Assembly: GCA_027335965.1 (NCBI GenBank)
Contig: DAHWGZ010000060.1
Location: forward strand, 1-9,430
Length of the DNA: 9,430 nucleotides
From: Acidiferrobacter sp.
GTDB lineage: Bacteria > Pseudomonadota > Gammaproteobacteria > Acidiferrobacterales > Acidiferrobacteraceae
Reading direction: 5' to 3'
Every line of letters starts with the position of its first letter. The first letter of the stretch is position 1. A model generated the notes under the pieces. That model made no database searches. It saw only the letters and a list, made by a program, of their open reading frames with translations, and was not told the DNA's origin. Below are positions 1-7,969 of the stretch, one piece after another. Position numbers and translations under genes: made by a program.

Positions 1-327
1 ACGATCCAGCTGCTGTCTGGTGGCGAGAAGGCACTGGTCGCGGTATCGCTCATCTTCGCGCTGTTTGCATTAAACCCGGCGCCCTTTTGTTTTCTGGACG
101 AGGTCGATGCGCCACTCGACGAGGCCAATGTCGGGCGTTTTGCGCAGACCCTGAAGGAGCTTGCCAAGAAGAGTCAGCTGCTCTTTATCACCCATAACAA
201 GGTGACGATGGAGGCCGCCGATGTGCTGCTCGGGGTGACCACCGCCGAGGCCGGCGTATCGCGACTTGTGAGCGTCGACGTCGAAGAGGCGCTCGGCATG
301 GTGGCACGGCAGACCGCGGAGGCGTAA
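1..327 (+). CDS. smc: Chromosome segregation ATPase SMC, C-terminal end (5' truncated by window)
   Basis: The last 108 residues of SMC, read in frame from base 1 to a TAA at 325-327. It shows the second half of the ABC-type head. The signature motif LSGGEK is at residues 5-10 of the fragment, a Walker B strand ending in [10 protein letters not shown] at 31-40, and the switch-region histidine in FITHNK at 63-68. The tail ([19 protein letters not shown]) matches the usual C-terminus of bacterial SMC. The head pairs with the N-terminal Walker A half of the same protein, hydrolyses ATP and, with ScpA and ScpB, compacts and segregates chromosomes. The combination of signature, Walker B and tail favours SMC over RecN or Rad50. 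The gene sits 3 nt ahead of zipA, and a GGAGG at 318-322 inside its last codons serves as the zipA ribosome-binding site, so the two are probably co-transcribed. The N-terminal head, coiled coils and hinge lie outside the window. Confidence 0.96.
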   Translation, partial: TIQLLSGGEKALVAVSLIFALFALNPAPFCFLDEVDAPLDEANVGRFAQTLKELAKKSQLLFITHNKVTMEAADVLLGVTTAEAGVSRLVSVDVEEALGMVARQTAEA

Positions 328-330
328 GTC

Positions 331-3449
<3,119 letters not shown>

Positions 3450-3509
3450 CGCCGGACGCCTGGCGCGGTCACCGGCAAGGCGACAGGGCGGCGGGGCGTG
3501 CGTGGGCGG

Positions 3510-4343
3510 TCAGGAGGCCGCCATGTAATGAATGGCGGCCTTGCGCCGCATGGCGGCCATCATATGGTCGACCTCCCGCTGTTCCAGGGACCGGTAAAGG
3601 CGGGTCTTGACGGCCGCGAAGGACGGGGGCGTATACGGGCGCTTGCCCAGCAATTGGATGATGTGCCAGCCAAAACGGGTCTTGATCGGGGCGGGCGAGA
3701 CCTCGCCGGTATGCATGGTCACCAGTGCGCGATAGAACGATGGCAGGACGTCGGCGGCGTTGAACCAGCCGAGCGCCCCGCCTTGTTCGGCGGACGAGCT
3801 GTCGAGCGAGTAACGGCGCGCGAGCACCGAGAAGCGCATGCCGTCATGGAGTTTCTTCAGGATCGCCAGCGCCTTGGCGCGGGTCGCGACCAAGATGTGG
3901 CGGGCCTCGTACTCCTCGTGCGGGGTATGGAGCAGCTCTTGGCGATAGAGCGCCTCCAGGGCCGCGTGCGTGATCCGGTGGGTGGCGAGGAAGTGCTTTA
4001 GCATGGCGCGCGCCAGGATGTTCTCGCGATCCTCCTTCAGGGCGACATGAACCGCGGGGAGCCGCTGAAGGCCGGCCTTGCGCGCCGCCTGCGCGAGAAC
4101 GACGCGATTGATGAGCTCGTTCAGGATGACCTTGCGGCTTTGCGCGTTACGGGGCAGGGGCAGTTGTTGCAGATCGCGGGCGCGCACATAGTCGCGGTAA
4201 TCCCCCTCGGTGATGCGTTCGCCGTTGACCGTGGCAAGCGTGGGGCTTCGGTCGATTCGCGGGCCCGTGTGACAGCCGGTCAGAAACGCCGTGATCGCCG
4301 TGATGATGAGCAGCCCTGCTTGCGCAAAACGAGGTCTGGACAT
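3510..4343 (-). CDS. PpiC/parvulin-type peptidyl-prolyl cis-trans isomerase lipoprotein
   Basis: Encodes 277 residues. The N-terminus has a basic start (MSRPRF), a hydrophobic core at about 8-20 and a lipobox LTGC at 21-24, so it is probably a lipoprotein anchored through Cys24 facing the periplasm. Residues about 33-140 resemble the SurA/PrsA-type N-terminal chaperone region (TVNGERITEGDYRDY-like start, conserved LINRVVLAQAA at 77-87). Residues about 144-235 are the parvulin domain: EARHILV at 146-152, FSVLARRYSLD at 171-181, QGGALGWF at 187-194 and TRFGWHIIQL at 222-231. It would catalyse proline isomerisation during folding of exported proteins. Its start is 8 nt after the bolA stop, making it the last gene of a yciI-bolA-ppiC unit. 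It resembles PrsA-like lipoproteins more than soluble SurA, which usually has two parvulin domains. The exact subfamily is uncertain. Confidence 0.9.
   Translation of the reverse strand: MSRPRFAQAGLLIITAITAFLTGCHTGPRIDRSPTLATVNGERITEGDYRDYVRARDLQQLPLPRNAQSRKVILNELINRVVLAQAARKAGLQRLPAVHVALKEDRENILARAMLKHFLATHRITHAALEALYRQELLHTPHEEYEARHILVATRAKALAILKKLHDGMRFSVLARRYSLDSSSAEQGGALGWFNAADVLPSFYRALVTMHTGEVSPAPIKTRFGWHIIQLLGKRPYTPPSFAAVKTRLYRSLEQREVDHMMAAMRRKAAIHYMAAS
3514..3542. terminator. Perfect hairpin between the converging ligA and ppiC-type genes; possible weak bidirectional terminator
   Basis: The arm AGGCCGCCAT (3515-3524) pairs perfectly with ATGGCGGCCT (3532-3541) around a 7-nt loop, with a possible extra G-U pair at 3514/3542. 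It lies 65 nt after the ligA stop and inside the last codons of the minus-strand isomerase gene, which ends at 3510. No run of T follows on either strand, so it is not a textbook intrinsic terminator. Its position at the junction of two convergent genes is the reason to suspect a role in ending or protecting transcripts. It could instead be a by-product of the codons. Confidence 0.4.
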
Positions 4344-4351
4344 AGGCGTGA

Positions 4352-4612
4352 TCAGATATCCCCGGGGACGAGGGCGCGGATCGAGAGCGCATGGATGTCT
4401 TTACGAAGACCGGCGAGCGCCTCATAGACCAGGCGGTGGCGTTCGAGGAGGCCGCAACCCCGGAAGCGCTCGGCGATGATCAGCACCGTATAGTGCCCGC
4501 CATCGCCGGCGCCGGCGTGCCCGACGTGCTGGAGCGAGTCGTCCGTGACGAGGATCTCGGCGGGCGCGAAGGCCTCCTTCAGGCGTTCGCCGATGGCGTC
4601 GCGCACGCTCAC
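4352..4612 (-). CDS. BolA family protein
   Basis: Encodes 86 residues, the usual size for the family. The BolA fold signatures are clear: a VTDDSLQHVGHAG segment at 22-34, H40 in the loop before the YTVLIIAERF strand (41-50), LLERHRLVYEAL at 55-66, and IHALSI at 73-78. BolA proteins pair with monothiol glutaredoxins and act in iron-sulfur trafficking or, in some cases, as transcription regulators; the invariant C-terminal histidine (H74 here) is a usual cluster ligand. Translation starts at GTG (4610-4612), and that GTG overlaps the yciI stop as GTGA, which implies translational coupling. No glutaredoxin gene lies in the window. I do not assign bolA versus ibaG because the two paralogues cannot be separated safely by eye. 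Confidence 0.92.
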   Translation of the reverse strand: MSVRDAIGERLKEAFAPAEILVTDDSLQHVGHAGAGDGGHYTVLIIAERFRGCGLLERHRLVYEALAGLRKDIHALSIRALVPGDI

Positions 4613-4908
4613 GGCAACACCTGCCGGAAGGGCCGCACGGCCACGTCCTCGTAGACGGCGGCACGCGTATAGGGGTCTTCGGAGGCCCAGGTGCGCGCCG
4701 CGGCGAGCGATGGGAATTCCGCGACGATGAGGCTCGCGCTATAGCCCGCCGGTCCCGGATCGGGGCTGTCCACGGCCGGGCATGGACCGGCCAATACCAG
4801 CCGGCCCTCATCTTGCAGCGCGCGCAGCCGATCCAGGTGTTCCGGCCGCGCGGCGTCGCGACGCGCGCCACTGTCGGATGCGAGTGTCCCCAGGATCATG
4901 TACAGCAT
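4609..4908 (-). CDS. YciI family protein
   Basis: Encodes 99 residues. It matches the small YciI fold (dimeric alpha/beta ferredoxin-like) through ARPEHLDRLRALQDEGRLVLAGP (residues 20-42, including the conserved H24), a GYSASLIVAEF strand at 55-65, and WASEDPYTRAAVYEDV at 74-89 ending in VRPF. The conserved His and the Asp of the DPY motif have been proposed as an active-site pair, but the physiological reaction of YciI is not established. The ATG at 4906-4908 is preceded by AGAGAGG on the minus strand with good spacing, so this is probably the first gene of the yciI-bolA-ppiC unit. Met4 is a possible but less well-placed start. Confidence 0.92.
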   Translation of the reverse strand: MLYMILGTLASDSGARRDAARPEHLDRLRALQDEGRLVLAGPCPAVDSPDPGPAGYSASLIVAEFPSLAAARTWASEDPYTRAAVYEDVAVRPFRQVLP

Positions 4909-5067
4909 AAGGCCTCTCTGCCAAACGGCGTGCTCGGCCGCATGGATCGTATAGCGCGTATCGTATGCGCCCTCTTGTCAGGAATAAAGGGTTTGGGCGG
5001 GTGTTGCGTCATTCTTTTTGCATGGAACCGTGCGAGCGCCCGCGGGCATGGGCGCGTCCCGGTGGCG
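4909..5067 (-). promoter_or_regulatory. Non-coding stretch upstream of yciI, probable promoter region with a 7-bp direct repeat
   Basis: This 159-bp gap lies between two minus-strand genes and is the only stretch of this size without a gene in the window, so it is the likely site of the yciI-bolA-ppiC promoter. ATCGTAT occurs twice (4946-4952 and 4960-4966) with a 14-bp period. On the minus strand the copy nearer yciI lies within a TATACGAT that resembles a -10 box. A CTGACA like a -35 box is also present, but 22 bp from it, wider than normal. No complete sigma-70 promoter can be assigned with confidence. Confidence 0.35.
5036..5055 (-). terminator. GC-rich hairpin downstream of the 5068-5799 gene, possible weak terminator
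   Basis: GCGCCC (5036-5041) pairs with GGGCGC (5050-5055), and an internal 10-bp palindrome GCCCGCGGGC sits at 5038-5047. It is about 12 nt past the stop of the minus-strand gene. No U-tract follows in that direction, so it is not a standard intrinsic terminator; position is the main support. Confidence 0.25.
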
Positions 5068-5799
5068 TCAGTGGAGGGAGTTCTGGGCGAGCGCCTGGAA
5101 GTAGTGGGTCATGACGGCGCGCACCCGCGCCGGATATTGCACGACCTCCATTTGACGCATCCCTTCCCGAAAAAACTCCTTGGCGTCCCCCGGAAGCCCC
5201 TGGATCAGCTCGTCGAAGACCCCCGACATGAGTTCGGTGTTATAGGAACGGGTGGCCACGATGGCGCGGTTCAGCTGCAGGATGCGCCACGGGCGCCGAT
5301 CGTCGGACCGGTCCTGGTCGGCGGCGATGTCGCTTTCGGTGGCGCGCATGAGCCTTCCCATGAAGTCGGTCATCTCCTCCAGGGCCCCGGGCTCATGAAG
5401 TTCGTTGGCCATCACCGCAAGCCCGTTTACAATGGGGTCCAGGGCTCGCACCCGTCCATGGTGGCGCATGATCCAGTCGCCGATGGATACCGCGAGCCGG
5501 TCGAGTTCGGCCTTGGCCTTGGCAAGGCCGAGCTGCTGGCTGATTTCGGCCAGTTGCTCGAGCGTGAGCAGGCCGCTGTTTCCGAGGCGCGTCGCGTCGT
5601 CGTCGGGCAGGGGCGCCTCTCGTCCATGGCGGTCGTCGAGGTCGGCCAGCATGCGAAAAAACGGCTCGAGCGCGGCCACAAGGGTAGCCGGATCGCTTTC
5701 CTGGCCGGTTTTGCCTTGCGGGCGCCACGCCGCGAGGAGCGCGTCCCGTATTCGGCGGAGCTGTTCAAGGGCATGGCGGGGCGTGGGTACGGGGACCAT
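5068..5799 (-). CDS. Conserved-looking hypothetical protein, soluble and helical (243 aa)
   Basis: I do not recognise a named family. With the ATG at 5797-5799 it encodes 243 residues with no cysteine, no signal peptide and no membrane segment. The predicted character is mostly amphipathic helix: HALEQLRRIRDALLAAW at 9-25, a long leucine-rich run at about 77-113 (LLTLEQLAEISQQLGLAKAK), and a C-terminal half with LNRAIVATRSYNTELMSGVF at 176-195, FFREGMRQM at 209-217 and VRAVMTHYFQAL at 226-237. A charged, probably disordered stretch lies at 154-170. An in-frame ATG at 5848-5850 would add 17 residues but would run into the PHP gene, and those residues look non-coding, so the shorter start is preferred; a GAGG lies 4 nt before it. 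Codon use looks native. It sits divergent to the PHP-yciO-protease-trpS-scpA run, and its job is unknown. Confidence 0.75.
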   Translation of the reverse strand: MVPVPTPRHALEQLRRIRDALLAAWRPQGKTGQESDPATLVAALEPFFRMLADLDDRHGREAPLPDDDATRLGNSGLLTLEQLAEISQQLGLAKAKAELDRLAVSIGDWIMRHHGRVRALDPIVNGLAVMANELHEPGALEEMTDFMGRLMRATESDIAADQDRSDDRRPWRILQLNRAIVATRSYNTELMSGVFDELIQGLPGDAKEFFREGMRQMEVVQYPARVRAVMTHYFQALAQNSLH

Positions 5800-5814
5800 G
5801 AGGCCTCGGCGACC

Positions 5815-5823
5815 GGAAGGTGA
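5815..5823 (+). promoter_or_regulatory. Shine-Dalgarno sequence supporting a TTG start at 5829
   Basis: GGAAGGTGA resembles the anti-16S consensus GGAGGTGA. AGG at 5818-5820 lies 8 nt before the TTG at 5829-5831 and overlaps the alternative GTG at 5820, so it can serve the TTG but not the GTG. Confidence 0.5.
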
Positions 5824-6668
5824 CGAAATTGTACTACGATTTGCATACACACACAGTCTGGTCGGATGGGGAACTCGAGCCGGCGTTGCTGGTGGCGAAC
5901 GCCGCAGCCGCCGGGGTGCGCGTTTTGGCCCTGACCGACCACGATACCATGGCCGGCGTCGATGAGGCCGCCTGCGCGGCGCGCGATGTCGGCATCCAGT
6001 TCATCCCCGGCGTCGAGCTGTCGGTGAGCTGGCAGGGCCTGACCGTGCACGTGGTGGGGCTTGGACTCGATGCCGACAATGCGCCCTTGGGCGAGGCCCT
6101 GGAGGACTTGCGCGAGAGGCGTATCGAGCGCGGCCGGGCGATGGTGGCGGCGCTTTCCGCGGCGGGCCTCGGGGAGGCGCAATCGATCCTGGATCGGCCG
6201 GGCATCGTCAGCCGTGTCCATGTGGCCGACTGGCTGGTGGCCCAGGGTCACGCGCCCGACCGGGCGCGGGCATTCAAGCGCTTCCTGGCGAGGGGTGCGC
6301 CCGCCTATGTGGTGGCGCAATGGCCGGATCTCACCGCGGCGGTGGACTGGATCAGGGGTGCCGGCGGATGCGCCGTCCTCGCCCATCCCATTCGTTACCG
6401 GTTGAGCGGCGGGCGCCTGGACCAGCTGGTGCGCGCCTTCACGGAGGCCGGGGGAGCGGCGCTCGAGGTCGTCACGGCGGGGCTCGACGCGGGCGAGATC
6501 GGGCGGCTTGCGAGGCTTGCGCGCAGGTACGCGCTCCACGCCTCGGTGGGGTCCGATTTCCACAAGGCCTTGCCATGGCGTCCGCGGCCAGGCGGCTTGC
6601 CGGACCTCCCCGACGATTGCCGGCCGGTGTGGGACCGTTGGCCGGCCATCGCGCAGGGGGTCGAGTGA
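5820..6668 (+). CDS. PHP-domain phosphoesterase, TrpH/YciV (RNase AM) type
   Basis: Encodes 282 residues from the GTG at 5820, or 279 from the TTG at 5829. The metal-binding residues of the PHP fold are all visible (GTG numbering): DLHTHT at 7-12 (H9, H11), D16, the TDHDT motif at 39-43, E66 in PGVEL, H77 in TVHVVG, H134, H189 in AHP, and D246/H248 in SDFH. E. coli YciV, now RNase AM, uses this site to remove nucleotides from short RNA 5' ends and to dephosphorylate 3',5'-bisphosphonucleotides; the same role is inferred here. The TTG start is favoured: the sequence GGAAGGTGA (5815-5823) is a good ribosome-binding site for 5829 but collides with a start at 5820, and the product then begins MYYDLHTHT, as relatives do. 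The stop overlaps the yciO ATG by one base. Confidence 0.92.
   Translation: MTKLYYDLHTHTVWSDGELEPALLVANAAAAGVRVLALTDHDTMAGVDEAACAARDVGIQFIPGVELSVSWQGLTVHVVGLGLDADNAPLGEALEDLRERRIERGRAMVAALSAAGLGEAQSILDRPGIVSRVHVADWLVAQGHAPDRARAFKRFLARGAPAYVVAQWPDLTAAVDWIRGAGGCAVLAHPIRYRLSGGRLDQLVRAFTEAGGAALEVVTAGLDAGEIGRLARLARRYALHASVGSDFHKALPWRPRPGGLPDLPDDCRPVWDRWPAIAQGVE
5828..5833 (-). promoter_or_regulatory. Candidate -10 box for the 5068-5799 gene
   Basis: The minus strand reads TACAAT, one mismatch from the consensus -10, about 29 bp upstream of the preferred ATG at 5799. Transcription would start near 5821. The sequence at the expected -35 position (CTGTGT) is poor. It overlaps the proposed start codon of the divergent PHP gene. 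Confidence 0.3.
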
Positions 6669-7303
6669 TGGCCCAATACTTCGTGATACACCCGCGTAAT
6701 CCGCAGATGCGGCTCGTGCGCGCCACGGTGGATATCGTGGCCAAGGGGGGCGTGATCGTCTATCCGACGGACTCCTGCTACGCGCTCGGCTGCGCGCTCG
6801 AGAACAAGGCCGGGCGTGATCGTATCTGCCAACTGCGTGAGCTCGATCCCAAGCATCCGTTCACGCTCGTCTGCCGGGACCTCTCGGACCTGGCGACCTA
6901 CGCCCAGGTCGACAATAGCGCCTATCGCATCCTGCGGGCCCATACCCCCGGCCCCTACACCTTCGTGTTGCCGGCCACCCACGAGGTCCCGCGGCGACTG
7001 CTGGACCCGAAGAGGCGAACGATCGGCGTGCGCGTCCCCGACAACGTCGTGGCGCAGGCCTTGCTGGCGCAGCTTGGGGCCCCGCTCATGAGCGTAAGCC
7101 TGATCCTGCCTGGCGATGAGGTGCCGCTGAGGGACCCGATGGAGATCCGCGAGCGCTTGGAGCATGTCGTCGATGTCGTCATCGACGGTGGGCCGTGCCC
7201 GGGAGATCTGACCAGCGTGGTGGTCTGGGAAGGTCGGGAGTTCCGGGTGCATCGCGCGGGCATGGGGGACACGTCGATGTTCGCGCCGCGCGAAGGGGGC
7301 TGA
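6668..7303 (+). CDS. yciO: YciO-type Sua5/YciO/YrdC family protein
   Basis: Encodes 211 residues, close to E. coli YciO, which it resembles over its whole length: MAQYFVIHPRNPQMRL at 1-16, GGVIVYPTDSCYALGC at 27-42, FTLVCRDLSDL at 65-75, TPGPYTFVLPAT at 93-104, RTIGVRVP at 117-124 and a SVSLILPG segment at 142-149. The fold is that of threonylcarbamoyl-AMP synthases, which start synthesis of the tRNA modification t6A. However, the K-x-R and S-x-N residues typical of active YrdC/TsaC proteins are replaced here by R57-x-L59 and S144-x-I146, as in E. coli YciO. It should therefore not be annotated as the main t6A enzyme; the YciO role is unsettled. The frame is open upstream to 6320, but the ATG at 6668, sharing a base with the PHP stop, gives the standard N-terminus. 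Confidence 0.95.
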   Translation: MAQYFVIHPRNPQMRLVRATVDIVAKGGVIVYPTDSCYALGCALENKAGRDRICQLRELDPKHPFTLVCRDLSDLATYAQVDNSAYRILRAHTPGPYTFVLPATHEVPRRLLDPKRRTIGVRVPDNVVAQALLAQLGAPLMSVSLILPGDEVPLRDPMEIRERLEHVVDVVIDGGPCPGDLTSVVVWEGREFRVHRAGMGDTSMFAPREGG

Positions 7304-7309
7304 TATACT
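7301..7309 (+). promoter_or_regulatory. Extended -10 promoter element for the site-2 protease gene
   Basis: TGATATACT is an extended -10 box (TGn followed by TATACT, one mismatch from TATAAT), overlapping the yciO stop codon. The expected transcription start, 7 nt after the box, is base 7316, the A of the protease ATG. There is no convincing -35 hexamer, which an extended -10 can do without. Confidence 0.55.
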
Positions 7310-7315
7310 CCGGCC

Positions 7316-7969
7316 ATGACTGCCCTCAACCCCCTGCAAACCTTTTCGATCTGGGCGCTTCCGGTGCTATTTGCCGTAACCTTGCATGAGGTGGCGCATG
7401 GTTGGGTGGCAAAGCGCCTTGGGGACCCGACGGCCCAACGCCTGGGGCGGCTGTCGCTCAATCCGATCCGGCACATCGACCCCGTGGGCACGATCCTGAT
7501 TCCGGGGATCTTGATATTGATGCAAACCGGATTCATCTTCGGATGGGCCAAACCCGTGCCCATCACATGGTCGAATCTGCGCAAACCGCGGCGCGACATG
7601 GCGCTGGTGGCGCTGGCGGGTCCCGGGGCCAACCTGCTCATGGCGATCCTGTGGGGGCTCGTGGGACGGCTTGCCACCTATCTGCCCTCAATGTGGGCGG
7701 CGCGGCCCTTGTTCTATATGGGTATCGCCGGGATCACCATAAATATCGTGTTGATGGTCTTGAATCTTTTGCCGCTGCCGCCGCTCGACGGAAGCCGCGT
7801 GCTTGCCGGGATATTGCCGCCTCGCCTGGCCGCGAGCTATAGCCGCATAGAACCCTACGGTCTGTGGATTTTATTGTTGCTCGTCGCCACCGGCGTGCTC
7901 GGCTCGATCCTGGGCCCCCCGGTGACGATATTGCGCGGTCTTGTGTTTGCCTTGAGCAGGATGGGGTAA
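7316..7969 (+). CDS. Site-2 protease family (M50) intramembrane zinc metalloprotease
   Basis: Encodes 217 residues, the compact site-2 protease form without a PDZ domain. The zinc motif HEVAH (H24, E25, H28) lies in the first hydrophobic helix (about 10-30), and the third ligand D158 is in LPLPPLDGSRVL (152-163). The conserved AGPGANLLMA at 101-110 is also present. Other hydrophobic segments are at about 58-76, 96-118, 134-155 and 182-205, so it is a polytopic inner-membrane protein. Family members cleave membrane-embedded substrates, often anti-sigma factors; the substrate here is unknown. It differs from RseP, which is about twice as long and carries PDZ domains. No Shine-Dalgarno precedes the ATG, and a promoter box ends 6 nt upstream, so the mRNA may be leaderless. 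The stop abuts the trpS ATG (TAAATG). Confidence 0.93.
   Translation: MTALNPLQTFSIWALPVLFAVTLHEVAHGWVAKRLGDPTAQRLGRLSLNPIRHIDPVGTILIPGILILMQTGFIFGWAKPVPITWSNLRKPRRDMALVALAGPGANLLMAILWGLVGRLATYLPSMWAARPLFYMGIAGITINIVLMVLNLLPLPPLDGSRVLAGILPPRLAASYSRIEPYGLWILLLLVATGVLGSILGPPVTILRGLVFALSRMG

Noticed and set aside
4813..5823. 336-codon plus-strand frame across the yciI end, the 159-bp gap and the hypothetical gene
   Set aside because: It runs antisense to two better-supported genes. Its sequence has no recognisable domain, and its Gly/Arg/His-rich character fits a shadow frame. It does weaken certainty about the 5068-5799 gene slightly.
5427..6563. 378-codon minus-strand frame opposite the PHP gene
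   Set aside because: The opposite strand carries every metal-binding motif of the PHP family; this frame has none of its own.
6395..7339. 314-codon minus-strand frame opposite yciO
   Set aside because: Antisense to a protein recognisable along its full length; no motifs of its own.
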